Assembly: GCA_017792345.1 (NCBI GenBank)
Contig: CP051228.1
Location: forward strand, 310,001 to 374,000
Length of the DNA: 64,000 nucleotides
From: Mesoflavibacter sp.
GTDB taxonomy: Bacteria > Pseudomonadota > Alphaproteobacteria > UBA8366 > Aestuariispiraceae
Reading direction: 5' to 3'
Made by a program: the position numbers and the translations under genes. Of the stretch, positions 53,470 to 62,330 are shown piece by piece. Within the stretch, counting starts at the first letter, position 1. Each line of letters opens with the position of its first letter. The notes beneath the pieces are model-generated. The model was not told where the DNA came from and made no database searches. It saw only the letters and a list, made by a program, of their open reading frames with translations.

Positions 53470-54196
53470 GACCCCGACAATCTTCGACAAACTACAGCCG
53501 TCGGACATCCGTTCAGACCCGTTTCCTCATGCGGTTCTGCAGGATGCCCTGCCGTCCGACCTTTGCGCGGCGCTGATCGCGAACCGTCCCGACAGCCGTC
53601 CTTCCAAGCGTCCGGCTACCCGAACGGTCATGCCTGCCTGGATGCTGCGGGACCTGGATTTCGTCCATCCGGTCTGGCGGGATTTCGCCCGGGCCCATTC
53701 CGATGCGTCCATCGCGCGGCGCGTCTGCGATCTGTTCGGCCCCTTCTGGCCGGATCACCTGCCCGCCCTGCCGGAAGACGACGCCGCCTATGGCCTGCAT
53801 GGCAAGCACGGGCATGACACGCATCCCGTCCTGTGCGATGCGCGGCTGGAGACGATTTCTCCCAATCCCGACGAGACCGCATCGCACCGGCGGCAGCATC
53901 TCGACAATGGCAACCGCCTGTTCTCCGCGCTGTTCTATCTCCGCGCGCCGGAGGACGATTCGGCAGACGGCGGGCTGACCCTGTTCCGGTTCCGGCGGAC
54001 GCCCGAGCAGCTGGACGTGTTCGAGTTTGACGACCGCGATGTCGAAGCCGTGGTGACGGTTCCTTACGCGGCCAATACCCTCGTCGTATTCCCGAACCGC
54101 CCGGACGCCATCCACGGCGCGCAGCCGCGCCGGCCGACCCGGCACGACCGCGCCTATGTCTTCGTGACGGCGGAGGTGGAGAAGACCCTCTTCTGA
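53468..54196 (+). CDS. 2OG-Fe(II) oxygenase family protein
   Basis: This 242-residue protein has the jelly-roll signature of 2-oxoglutarate-dependent oxygenases of the prolyl-hydroxylase type. RRQHLDNGNRLFSALFYL offers the H-x-D pair, GGLTLFR follows, a distal His sits in DAIHGAQP, and the Arg of RHDRAYVFV would bind 2-oxoglutarate. The target is unknown. Its start codon is folded into a 10-bp hairpin, so translation may depend on ribosomes finishing the upstream flavoprotein gene. It is convergent with the VOC gene with no gap between the stops. Confidence 0.8.
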   Translation: MTPTIFDKLQPSDIRSDPFPHAVLQDALPSDLCAALIANRPDSRPSKRPATRTVMPAWMLRDLDFVHPVWRDFARAHSDASIARRVCDLFGPFWPDHLPALPEDDAAYGLHGKHGHDTHPVLCDARLETISPNPDETASHRRQHLDNGNRLFSALFYLRAPEDDSADGGLTLFRFRRTPEQLDVFEFDDRDVEAVVTVPYAANTLVVFPNRPDAIHGAQPRRPTRHDRAYVFVTAEVEKTLF

Positions 54197-54616
54197 TCAA
54201 TCCTTAACCGGCACGCTGGGCACCCAGACGTACCAGTCGGGATCGAAGATATAGCATTCGCGCAGGCCGTGCGGCTTGTCGATCGTGCCCTCCAGGATCT
54301 GATAGCCCCATTCCCGCGCCCGCGCCTCGGCCTGATCCGGATCGACGCCGTAAAGCCGAAATTCCGCCCCGACACCGCGCCCTTGAACCGAGCGAACGAG
54401 ACCGGACAGCCGGTGGTCGCTGTAACTGTGATCGGCATGCAGAATCCAGGATGCGCCGCTGACCGGCTCCCGCAGGAAGGCGAAATCCTCGTCGTCATAG
54501 ACGCTTTCCGCGCCCAGGACATGCTTCGCGAACCCGACGGAGGCATCGACATGTTTCACCAGCAGATTGATGCCCAACCCTTTCGGCAGCGACTTGCCGA
54601 ATTTGGCGGCGTCCAT
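54197..54616 (-). CDS. VOC-superfamily (glyoxalase-like) protein
   Basis: This 139-residue protein has the two beta-alpha-beta-beta-beta units of the vicinal oxygen chelate fold (GINLLVKHVDASVGF and later ECYIFDPDWYVWV). The family includes glyoxalases, dioxygenases and antibiotic-binding proteins; the ligand here is not evident. The ATG at 54616 has AAGGA eight bases upstream; a start at 54646 would add ten residues. It is convergent with the 2OG oxygenase gene. Confidence 0.75.
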   Translation of the reverse strand: MDAAKFGKSLPKGLGINLLVKHVDASVGFAKHVLGAESVYDDEDFAFLREPVSGASWILHADHSYSDHRLSGLVRSVQGRGVGAEFRLYGVDPDQAEARAREWGYQILEGTIDKPHGLRECYIFDPDWYVWVPSVPVKD

Positions 54617-54747
54617 CCAGGGTTCCTTGGTACGTTTGGAGGTCATGGCGGCGGCTTTCGATCCAATATGGGTGCACGGACGGAACGACCCTGTCGGGCC
54701 GCGTCCTTGTTCACAAGGGCCGGTTTCCGCAAACCGCGCTGGCCATT

Positions 54748-55269
54748 TTACGACGCGGCGTTTGCCTGCAGCGGCGTCGCGGTGAAATAGAACTCGTGGG
54801 TCTGCGGATCCATCGCCTTATAGACATTCGGCCCCTGAAGCTGGGCGAAGAATCTCTGCTTTTCGGCAATATCGGTGATCTCTTTGAACGCCGCGCGCGA
54901 CCTGTGCAGGCTGACGCCGCCATCGTCCGTCGCGACGACTTCGAAGAGAACCTTCTGGCCGCCGCTGGCCGGCGCCTTCCAGTTCTTTTCCTGCAATTCC
55001 AACGCAACAGAACCCCAGGACCGCGCGGTGGCCTGGCCGTTCGCGCCGGCCTTTACGAACATGCCCGCGGATACATTGCCGAAGAAGACGTGATCCCCCT
55101 TCGCCGGGTGATAGCCGATATTGTCCGGGTTTTTATGGCGTTGGGTGAACCGGGTGATATGCCCGTCCGCGTCCTGAAAATAGACGGTCGGCTGGGAAGA
55201 GCCATCTGTTACGCCGATGATATGTGCCGCGGTCAGATTGCCCGGCACGTGCCGTTCGGTTTTCGCCAT
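54748..55269 (-). CDS. Hypothetical protein (173 residues)
   Basis: I recognise no family. The protein begins MAKTERHVPGNLTAAHIIGV, has beta-rich segments with Asp/Gly turns and conserved aromatic residues (TVYFQDADGHITRF, HVFFGNVSAGMFV), and a helical C-terminal third. There is no signal peptide. A strong GGAGG site immediately precedes the ATG at 55269. Codon use is like the neighbours, so it is probably a real cytoplasmic protein. Confidence 0.7.
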   Translation of the reverse strand: MAKTERHVPGNLTAAHIIGVTDGSSQPTVYFQDADGHITRFTQRHKNPDNIGYHPAKGDHVFFGNVSAGMFVKAGANGQATARSWGSVALELQEKNWKAPASGGQKVLFEVVATDDGGVSLHRSRAAFKEITDIAEKQRFFAQLQGPNVYKAMDPQTHEFYFTATPLQANAAS

Positions 55270-55352
55270 TGGACCTCCAAAGGATCGGTCCCACGCCCGT
55301 CACCATGACGAATCGATTCGGCGATGCTGTAAATGCCGGAAGGGTCCCGGGA

Positions 55353-55712
55353 TTACTGCCGCTCCATGGAGGAGGAAAGACTCCCATCCTGGAACCGGAA
55401 ATCGTATCCGCCTTCTCGGCGGTGAACATTCAGGCATTGCTCGAGCGCACTTCCGATGCGGCGGCACCATTGCCCGTCTTCGGTTATCCTGTATTTGCCC
55501 GAGATCTTTACGTTTCGATAGCTGCCGTAGAACGTTCCGCTATCGCTCACATCGATCCACAAGATATTGCCGTCTCCGGAACGTCCCCGAAACTCATGGC
55601 CGACGATCTCGGCTTCAATTTCAGGCTTTGTCAGGATTTCCGCCGCGCCCGCAGCGACGCATGCGGCGTTCGAAAGGATCACCGCCGCCGCGATACATGC
55701 CAAGACCTTCAC
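55353..55712 (-). CDS. Small secreted protein (119 residues), DUF995-like
   Basis: A GTG start at 55712 gives a signal peptide (about residues 1-24, ending AAGAAE). The mature part of about 95 residues is beta-rich, with two Cys residues (QWCRRIG, EQCLNVH) likely to form a disulfide. The pattern GHEFRGRSG and GKYRITEDGQWC resembles DUF995-type secreted proteins of alphaproteobacteria, whose function is unknown. It is not obviously in an operon. Confidence 0.7.
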   Translation of the reverse strand: MKVLACIAAAVILSNAACVAAGAAEILTKPEIEAEIVGHEFRGRSGDGNILWIDVSDSGTFYGSYRNVKISGKYRITEDGQWCRRIGSALEQCLNVHRREGGYDFRFQDGSLSSSMERQ

Positions 55713-55780
55713 TACGCTTCGCCCCCCGCCACCAAAATTGCATAACCAATAACAACATTCTCTATATGGTGGCAGAACTG

Positions 55781-56677
55781 TCAGTTCAAGGATGGCTCGG
55801 TAGCCTGGCGCTGGATGTCACGAATTTCGTCGATCCGATCCAAGATCTCCTGTACCGCCGCAACATTGGCCAGGGCTGCGTCATAGGCCGCCCCGCCCCA
55901 ACGTTGGTTCAACGAGCCCGCTGGGATGATGTTTTCCTGATCCAGCTTGCCCAGGACCGTGCCGTCGCCATCCATCAGCCACCACAGGATCTGAACCCGT
56001 TCTTGGCCGTCGTCCAGTGCCTCCAGCGTCACCGCACCGGCCAGCAGCAGCGCCGCGTCTTCCGGCGCGTCGGCCAGCGGCACGCCGGCGTCTTTCAGGA
56101 CGGCCGTCATGGCACGGGACAGGGCCCGGTTGCCGTCGCCCGGCGCGCCTTCGACACCGACTACGGCAACCCGGCGCGCGCCTTCCTGGATGACGGAAAC
56201 CGCGTATTCGGTACCCAGCGCCGTGCCCACCAGGGCGGCGCCGCGCTCTGCCAGGATCTTCACCAGGGCCGGATCGCCGTCCTGGAAGGCCTGCCGCGTC
56301 GACGCGGCATTGGCGGAGACGGCGGCGACTTCCTTGCCGTCGGGATCGGTCAGGACCCACTGGATGTCGGCCCGGCCGTCGCGCCATGCGGCGATGCCTT
56401 CCATCAGGATGCCATTGGTCAGCGCCGCACCCGACGATGCCGGTATGCCGACCTTCTGCAATTCCGCGACCATTGCTTCTGTCAGGGGGCCGGTCAGGGC
56501 CGCATCGGCGCCTTGTACCGGCGCAACGGTGACGCCCGCCCCATCGGGGATCGCCAGAAGAGGGTTCGCCTCCTTCGCGCCGGGCGCAGCCTGGAACGGC
56601 TTCGGGATGGGCCCGCAGGCCGCCAGCAGCGACAGGAACAGCCCGGCGATCAGGAAGCGGCGCAAAAGGTCAGACAA
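55781..56677 (-). CDS. Putative lipoprotein (298 residues)
   Basis: A signal peptide with lipobox LLAAC places the lipidated Cys near residue 21. The rest is alpha/beta-like, with segments such as GVTVAPVQGADAALTG and a conserved-looking LLLAGAVTLEAL. I recognise no family. The only in-frame start is a TTG at 56677, because a stop lies six codons upstream. That TTG overlaps the end of a 21-residue hydrophobic ORF (56670-56735), so translation may be coupled to it. Confidence 0.72.
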   Translation of the reverse strand: MSDLLRRFLIAGLFLSLLAACGPIPKPFQAAPGAKEANPLLAIPDGAGVTVAPVQGADAALTGPLTEAMVAELQKVGIPASSGAALTNGILMEGIAAWRDGRADIQWVLTDPDGKEVAAVSANAASTRQAFQDGDPALVKILAERGAALVGTALGTEYAVSVIQEGARRVAVVGVEGAPGDGNRALSRAMTAVLKDAGVPLADAPEDAALLLAGAVTLEALDDGQERVQILWWLMDGDGTVLGKLDQENIIPAGSLNQRWGGAAYDAALANVAAVQEILDRIDEIRDIQRQATEPSLN

Positions 56678-56735
56678 GGCAGAATGCCAGCATCAGCAGC
56701 ATGGTAATCGCCAGCATTTGGATCAGCCAGGGCAT
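56670..56735 (-). CDS. Possible 21-residue hydrophobic peptide upstream of the lipoprotein gene
   Basis: This ORF starts with ATG at 56735 and ends in TGA overlapping the TTG start of the next gene by eight bases. The peptide is almost entirely hydrophobic (Leu, Ile, Met, Ala, Phe) with one Trp, one Gln and one Cys, so it could be a single membrane helix. There is no strong ribosome-binding site. It is supported only by position and composition. Confidence 0.35.
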   Translation of the reverse strand: MPWLIQMLAITMLLMLAFCLV

Positions 56736-56805
56736 CGGCGCTCAATTCAGGCTCGTCGTCACAACCGCCGGACATATAGGGACTGCACGCCCCGCCGGAA
56801 AGACG

Positions 56806-57957
56806 TTACAGCACCACCATGTCCAATGGGGCGCGCGACACCGTCTCGGATCCGGACGCGGTGACGATCGACGACCGCCCCAGGCACATGGCCAGCCCCT
56901 TTTCCGAATTCATGATGATGATGTGGATGAAGAAGGACATGTCCGGCGCCAGTTCCACCGGGTTGCCTTCATAGAACATCGGCCAGTCCATCCAGCACGG
57001 CGTATAACGCGCGCCCATGCCATAGCCGCAGGCGTTCAGCCGGTGCGACCGCAGTCCATGCGCATCCAGCACCCGGGCATGGGCCTGGAAAACGTCGTCC
57101 ATCCGGTTGCCGGGCTTCAACGCCGCCTCGCAGGCCAGCAGTGCCTCTTTCGCGGCGGCGTGCATCGCCACATGTTCCGGCTCCGGTTCGCCGATGATGA
57201 AGGTATTCATCATGGCCGCGTGGTAATGCCGGTAGGCGCCGGCCCATTCCAGCGTCAGCTGATCCTTTGGCGACAGCACACGGCGGCCGGCCTTGTAGCG
57301 GCACAGCAGCGCATCACGCTCGGACCCGATGATGAATTCATTGCCGGCATAGTCGCCGCCGCCCTCGAAGATCGCGCCCTGCATGCGCGACAGGATCAGC
57401 CCCTCATCGACACCCGCCGCCGTGGTCTTCACCGCGGCATCGTAGGCATCGTCGGCCAGTTCCCCCGCGCGCCGGACAAAGGCCAGTTCGGCGGCGCTTT
57501 TCGACATGCGCAGACGGCCGATCAAATTGTTCGCCTCGACCAGCGTCGCAAAGCCGTCCAGTGCGGCTTCAAGCTGCTTACCGCGCTGGGCGGTCAAACC
57601 GGTCGCCTCGTATTCGACCCCCAGCCGCTTGCCTTTCGCGCCATAGCTGTCCAGCAGATCGCGAAGCTGTTCCGACGGATTGACGCCTTCGCGGTCGACC
57701 CAGATGTGAATGTCCTCGATCACGCTGGTATGCTGGGCCTGACGCAGGTCCGGCGCGCGGGTCAATAGGAAGAACTTCCCGTCCGCGCCGAGATAGAAGC
57801 ACTGATAAAAGCAGAAGCCGAAAGTGTCGTAACCGGTCAGCCAATACATGCTTTCCTGCAGAAAGATCAGCATGCCGTCCAGGTCGTTCTCCGCCATCGC
57901 GCGGCAAGCCTTGTCGCGCCGCTGCGCCAGTTCCTCGACCGAGAAGTGAATCGCCAT
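56806..57957 (-). CDS. M24-family protein without the metal site (creatinase-like)
   Basis: This 383-residue protein has the two-domain creatinase/prolidase fold. Every metal ligand of the catalytic domain seems lost: the Asp pair is E237 and an alanine (LTLEWAGAYRHYHAAMM), the His position lies in NACGYGMG, and both glutamates are replaced (SFFIHIIIM and CLGRSSIVT). Metal-free creatinases that hydrolyse amidine or small amide substrates have a comparable loss, so a non-peptidase hydrolase role is likelier than an aminopeptidase. The start at 57957 has AGGAG seven bases upstream. It follows pgeF on the same strand. Confidence 0.75.
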   Translation of the reverse strand: MAIHFSVEELAQRRDKACRAMAENDLDGMLIFLQESMYWLTGYDTFGFCFYQCFYLGADGKFFLLTRAPDLRQAQHTSVIEDIHIWVDREGVNPSEQLRDLLDSYGAKGKRLGVEYEATGLTAQRGKQLEAALDGFATLVEANNLIGRLRMSKSAAELAFVRRAGELADDAYDAAVKTTAAGVDEGLILSRMQGAIFEGGGDYAGNEFIIGSERDALLCRYKAGRRVLSPKDQLTLEWAGAYRHYHAAMMNTFIIGEPEPEHVAMHAAAKEALLACEAALKPGNRMDDVFQAHARVLDAHGLRSHRLNACGYGMGARYTPCWMDWPMFYEGNPVELAPDMSFFIHIIIMNSEKGLAMCLGRSSIVTASGSETVSRAPLDMVVL

Positions 57958-57966
57958 GATCGTCTC

Positions 57967-58767
57967 CTAATCCCGCAATGCGATGGTGGATAACAGTCGT
58001 CCGTAGTCAATCTTGCCGGCCGCGTTGCGCTCTTCCAGATGGGTCGCACGACGGTAGCTGTAGAACCGGGCCGGATCGGCATAGGTGTCTTCGAAAACAT
58101 GGCCGATGGCGGCGATCTCGGACGCCTCCATCCGGCCCAGAACGAAACCGGGCAGGTCGAACCGGAAATGACCGTCCCGCGACGACGGCACGAAGAAGCG
58201 CTCGAAATCGGACGACAGATCCAGGAAGGCTTGGCGGAATTCCGGCCCGACCTCATAGGATTGCTGATGGATACAGGGGCCCAAAACCGCGGCGATCCGC
58301 GCCCGGTCGGCACCCAGCTTCTCCATTGCCAGAACGGTCGTCTCAACCACGCCGCCCAGCGCGCCCTTCCAGCCCGCGTGACAGGCGCCGACGATGCCCG
58401 CGCCGGGGTCCGCGAACAGGACCGGCGCGCAATCCGCCGTCGCGATGCCCAGCGCCAGGCCGGGAACGGAGGTGACCATGCCGTCCGCCTTCGGCAGCGC
58501 ATCCGGATCCAGCGGCCGCGCGACCTCCACCACATCGGCGCTGTGCACCTGATAGAGCGTGTTCAGCGCGTCCGGTGTCAGGCCCAGCGCGACCATGGCG
58601 GCCGCGCGGTTGCGCCGGACCGATTCCGGATCGTCGGCCGACCCGATCCCGATATTCAGCCCTTCGAAAATGCCGGTGCTGACGCCGCCCGACCGGGTGA
58701 AAAATCCGTGGGCGACCCGGTCGGAAACCAACGCGGGATGTGTCAGGTAGAGCGGCTGATCCGGCAT
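57967..58767 (-). CDS. pgeF: PgeF/YfiH-family laccase-domain protein
   Basis: The 266-residue protein has the multicopper-oxidase-like YfiH fold; family members edit peptidoglycan precursors or act as purine nucleoside phosphorylases. The signature residues are present: ATADCAPVLFAD, ACHAGWKGALGG and GPCIHQQSYEVG hold the zinc-binding Cys and His residues. The ATG at 58767 shares one base with the stop of the upstream methyltransferase gene (TGATG). It is the third gene of the lgt cluster. Confidence 0.92.
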   Translation of the reverse strand: MPDQPLYLTHPALVSDRVAHGFFTRSGGVSTGIFEGLNIGIGSADDPESVRRNRAAAMVALGLTPDALNTLYQVHSADVVEVARPLDPDALPKADGMVTSVPGLALGIATADCAPVLFADPGAGIVGACHAGWKGALGGVVETTVLAMEKLGADRARIAAVLGPCIHQQSYEVGPEFRQAFLDLSSDFERFFVPSSRDGHFRFDLPGFVLGRMEASEIAAIGHVFEDTYADPARFYSYRRATHLEERNAAGKIDYGRLLSTIALRD

Positions 58768-59867
58768 CAGGCAGGGTCCAATCCTGGCAAGGGCGGCAGG
58801 TCGTTCGCGGCGAGACCGAGAACCTTGAACAAGGTGCCCATTCCGTCGGCCCCGATCAAGCGGTCGCGCGCCATGGCGATCTGTCGGCCTGTCGCCCCGG
58901 GCGCTGCCTTGACCAGGGATTGGGTCCGGACCTCGATCCCCAGGGCACGCAGAAAATCGCCCTGGGTCACGACCGGGCTGACACGGCAGCCCCCGGCAGA
59001 CGCCGCCCGCCCCAACGCGGTGAAGTCGACATGCGCCGTCAGATCCGCCTCGCCCGGCGTTTCGAAAATCGGACAGGGCTTGTGCGCTTTCACCGCCTGC
59101 AGCGTGTCGCCGGTCGCGGGCCCTTCATAGCCGTAGTCGATGGCCAGGGCGGCACCCCCCTGCGCCGAAAGGCGCGCGCCCATATCGCCGGCGATGCGCC
59201 AGGCCAGCGGCGCCAGTTCCACCACCCGGCCGACTTTCGTGCGCGCCGCCAGCGCCGGATCGATCAAGGCCGCGATCGGACCCGGTCCGGGCGCGATCGT
59301 CAGGGCCAGTTCATCCTTGCTGGGATCGATGGCGACCAGCCTCTCGCGCCAGCCTTCCCGCGTCTTCTGCACCTGGCGGATCGGCAAGGCATCGAAGAAC
59401 TCATTCGCGACGATCAACAGCGGCGCATCGTCCGGCAGGGTGGCAATATCGCTGTGCCACGCCGGGGCCATCGGCGCGCGTTCCAACGCCCGGGCCTGCG
59501 TCTGGCGCAGGATCGGGCTGGTCTCCACCAGATGCAGGCGAACCGCGTCCAGAAAACCCGGCATCCGTTTCGCCGCGCGCAACAGATCGGCCATCAGCGT
59601 CCCGCGCCCCGGTCCGAATTCGACCAGATGCACCTTGCCAGGCGATCCCATCTGGGCCCAGACCTCGGCACACCACAGGCCGATCAGTTCTCCGAACATC
59701 TGCGAGATTTCGGGCGCGGTGGTGAAATCCCCGGCGCGGCCGAACGGGTCGCGGGTTATGTAATAGCCTAGTTCCGGGTGGCCCAGCGCGTCGCCCATGA
59801 AGTCCGCCAGCGTCAGCGGCCCTTCGATGGCGATCCGCCGGCGCAGATGCGTTTCCAGCGGCGTCAC
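58767..59867 (-). CDS. MidA/NDUFAF7-type SAM-dependent methyltransferase
   Basis: This 366-residue protein matches the MidA family (DUF185), whose mitochondrial members methylate an arginine of a complex I subunit. Motif I VHLVEFGPGRGTLMADLL, the LGYYITRDPFGRAGDFTT segment and ALAIDYGYEGPA are typical. The start is a GTG at 59867 overlapping the lgt stop (GTGA), so translation is coupled. Its role in bacterial complex I assembly is an inference. Confidence 0.92.
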   Translation of the reverse strand: MTPLETHLRRRIAIEGPLTLADFMGDALGHPELGYYITRDPFGRAGDFTTAPEISQMFGELIGLWCAEVWAQMGSPGKVHLVEFGPGRGTLMADLLRAAKRMPGFLDAVRLHLVETSPILRQTQARALERAPMAPAWHSDIATLPDDAPLLIVANEFFDALPIRQVQKTREGWRERLVAIDPSKDELALTIAPGPGPIAALIDPALAARTKVGRVVELAPLAWRIAGDMGARLSAQGGAALAIDYGYEGPATGDTLQAVKAHKPCPIFETPGEADLTAHVDFTALGRAASAGGCRVSPVVTQGDFLRALGIEVRTQSLVKAAPGATGRQIAMARDRLIGADGMGTLFKVLGLAANDLPPLPGLDPA

Positions 59868-60703
59868 GCGGCGGTCTTCCCCTTACGGGTTTTGACCGGC
59901 TCGGCCTTGGGCCGGTGCAGCGCCCGATGGACCAGATAGGCACCGCCCAGAAGCATCGGCAGCGACAGCCATTGCCCCCAGGTCGTCCCGAAGGGCAGGA
60001 CGCTGGTCAGCACTTCCGGCTCGCGGAAGACCTCCCCCGTCGCGCGGGCGATGGCATAGCCCATCAGGAAGATACCGGTCGGCAGACCCGGACGCGACAG
60101 TCCGTTGAACCGCCGTACGACGACGAACATGATGATCAGCAGGATCGCGCCTTCCATCGCCGCTTCGTAAAGTTGGCTGGGATGACGCGGCAACAGGTCG
60201 CCGGACCGGGGGAAGGCCATGGCCCAGGAAACCTCGGTCAGGCGGCCCCAATGTTCGCCATTGATGAAATTGGCGATCCGTCCCAGCAGGATCCCGAACG
60301 GCGCCACGGTCGCGATGATGTCGGTCAGCGAGAAAAGCGGGATCTTGTTCATCCGGGCGAACAGCACCATCGCCGTGGTGACCCCCAGAATGCCGCCGTG
60401 GAAGGACATCCCGCCTTCCCAGACCTTGAAGACCTGCAGCGGCTGTTCGATCAGGATATGCGGCGCATAGAACAGGAATGCCCCCAACCGCCCGCCGACG
60501 ATGACGCCGATCACGGCCCAGGTCAGGAAACGGTCGACATGCTGGCGCGTGATTGCCAGCGGGCTGGTATCCGCCAGGCGCATGCCCCAGACCCAGCCAA
60601 CGACCAGGCCGAAAATATAGGCCAGCGCATACCATCGCAAATCGAACGGCCCGATCGAAATCAGGACCGGGTCCAGATCGTGCACCCACACGCCGTTTTC
60701 CAT
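59864..60703 (-). CDS. lgt: Prolipoprotein diacylglyceryl transferase
   Basis: Lgt attaches diacylglycerol to the lipobox Cys of prolipoproteins at the inner membrane; the lipoproteins encoded elsewhere in this window are its substrates. The 279-residue protein has seven membrane helices, the Lgt signature GRIANFINGEHWGR and the conserved HPSQLYEA and MSFHGGILG segments. The ATG at 60703 has AGGAG five bases upstream; a GTG at 60709 would be too close to it. It heads the lgt–methyltransferase–pgeF operon. Confidence 0.96.
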   Translation of the reverse strand: MENGVWVHDLDPVLISIGPFDLRWYALAYIFGLVVGWVWGMRLADTSPLAITRQHVDRFLTWAVIGVIVGGRLGAFLFYAPHILIEQPLQVFKVWEGGMSFHGGILGVTTAMVLFARMNKIPLFSLTDIIATVAPFGILLGRIANFINGEHWGRLTEVSWAMAFPRSGDLLPRHPSQLYEAAMEGAILLIIMFVVVRRFNGLSRPGLPTGIFLMGYAIARATGEVFREPEVLTSVLPFGTTWGQWLSLPMLLGGAYLVHRALHRPKAEPVKTRKGKTAA

Positions 60704-60742
60704 TGTCACTCCTGCGCGACGGCCCCCGTGACCGAAACCGGG

Positions 60743-61726
60743 TCAGCGATAAGGGTCGTCGGTTGCCAGATAGTCTTTGATATAGGTGGCGACACCGGTT
60801 TCCAGGGACGTCGCGGGGCTTTTGTATCCGGCCGCGACGATCCGGTCCATCCGGGCTTCCGTGAAATATTGATAATGCCGGCGGATTTCCATCGGCGTAT
60901 CGAGCCAATCTATGGATTCCGCCTTGCCCAGCGCCGCGAAGACCGCCCGCGCCAGATCCAGGAAGCTGCGTGCCTTGCCCGATCCGCAATTGAAGACGCC
61001 CGACACATGCGGATTGTCATAGAGCCACAGCATCATGTCGACACAGTCGCCGACCCAGACGAAATCGCGCATCTGGCCGCCATCCTCGTAATCGGAATGG
61101 TGGGACCGGAACAGCCGCGCCCGTCCAGTGTCCCGAACCTGCTCGAAAAGCTGATGCGCCACGGACCGCATACCGCCCTTATGGTACTCGTTCGGCCCAT
61201 AGACGTTGAAGAATTTCAGACCCGCCCATTGCAGCGGTGCCGCCCCCTGCCCAGCCAGCCGCGCGGCATTGCCGTCGAACAACTGCTTCGACCAGCCATA
61301 GGGGTTCAGCGGGCGCAGCGCGGCCAGGGCCTTCGGATCGTTGTCGTCGTCGAAACCCAGCGTGCCGTCGCCATAGGTCGCGGCGGACGAGGCATAGATC
61401 AGGCGGGCATCGTTTTCGGCGCACCAGTACCAAAGCCGCATGGACAGGGCGAGATTGGTCTCCAGGATCAAATCGACATCGGTTTCCGTCGTCGCCGAAA
61501 TCGCGCCCATATGGAAAACGCAATTCACCGAACTGCCGTTTTCGTCCAGCCAGGCCGGCAGATCTTCCGGCAGGACGGTCGCCACGATCGGATGTTTGGC
61601 CAGATTCTTCCACTTGGCGCCGTCGCCGAACCGGTCGCAGACCGCGATCGGGCCCAGCCCGCGCGCCGCGAGCCCCGCGATCAAATTGGAACCGATGAAC
61701 CCGGCGCCGCCGGTGACGAGGATCAT
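60743..61726 (-). CDS. hldD: ADP-L-glycero-D-manno-heptose 6-epimerase
   Basis: HldD makes the L-glycero heptose precursor of the lipopolysaccharide inner core, showing that the organism has heptose-containing LPS. The NAD-binding motif TGGAGFIGSN is at the N terminus. YASSAATYG and YGWSK carry the catalytic Ser and Tyr-x-x-x-Lys. The end segment matches the epimerase family, and the length of 327 residues is normal. It is 39 bases upstream of the lgt start on the same strand. Confidence 0.93.
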   Translation of the reverse strand: MILVTGGAGFIGSNLIAGLAARGLGPIAVCDRFGDGAKWKNLAKHPIVATVLPEDLPAWLDENGSSVNCVFHMGAISATTETDVDLILETNLALSMRLWYWCAENDARLIYASSAATYGDGTLGFDDDNDPKALAALRPLNPYGWSKQLFDGNAARLAGQGAAPLQWAGLKFFNVYGPNEYHKGGMRSVAHQLFEQVRDTGRARLFRSHHSDYEDGGQMRDFVWVGDCVDMMLWLYDNPHVSGVFNCGSGKARSFLDLARAVFAALGKAESIDWLDTPMEIRRHYQYFTEARMDRIVAAGYKSPATSLETGVATYIKDYLATDDPYR

Positions 61727-61856
61727 GGCCTGACCTTTCCTTAGCGTTGGCCGTGCCCCTTCTTAATCCCCGTGACCTAGGGTCGCAACCGTTGCCCCAC
61801 CCGCAAGGAAGGAATATTTAAGGGCAAGGCAAAGGCCATCAGACGGGAGCCGTATC

Positions 61857-62183
61857 ATGCAGACCACCGGCAAATTCTTCGACGATTTCGCTAAAATGGC
61901 GGGCGGCGCCATGGGTGCGCTGGGCGGCGTAAAGGAAGAGGCGGAAGCCGCGATCCGCCAGCGGCTGGAACGCATTCTGTCCGACATGGATGTTGTGCCG
62001 CGCGACGAATTCGACGCCATGGCCGACGTGGCCCGCCGCGCCCGCCAGGAACAGGAAACCCTGTCCGCGAAGGTGGCGGAGTTGGAATCCCGACTGGCCG
62101 CCCTGGAAGGCGGTGTCCAGAAAGCGTCGACCAAACGCGGGGCCGCCAAGAAAGCCGCGGCGCGGAAGCCCAAGGCCGGGTAA
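61857..62183 (+). CDS. ubiK: UbiK-family accessory factor (BMFP domain)
   Basis: This 108-residue protein resembles UbiK/YqiC, a trimeric coiled-coil membrane-associated factor that aids ubiquinone synthesis. The N-terminal amphipathic helix (FFDDFAKMAGGAMGALGG) and the coiled coil with LSAKVAELESRLAALE are the hallmarks; the tail is Lys/Ala-rich. A strong terminator follows the gene. The ubiD gene lies at 15 kb. Confidence 0.85.
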   Translation: MQTTGKFFDDFAKMAGGAMGALGGVKEEAEAAIRQRLERILSDMDVVPRDEFDAMADVARRARQEQETLSAKVAELESRLAALEGGVQKASTKRGAAKKAAARKPKAG

Positions 62184-62208
62184 CCGCACCCCCCGACGCG
62201 GCCGCGGT

Positions 62209-62235
62209 ATTTCACCCTTGTGTGAAATATTTTTT
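62209..62235 (+). terminator. Rho-independent terminator after ubiK
   Basis: ATTTCAC (62209-62215) and GTGAAAT (62222-62228) form a 7-bp stem with a 6-base loop, followed by A and six T residues. Confidence 0.8.
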
Positions 62236-62330
62236 CACAGATTACAGTCTGCGTGATATAAAATGACCATCAAATAACTGCGCCCACGTGGCGCGGCGTT
62301 CGCTCTGTCGTTCCGCAAGGGAGACCGATC

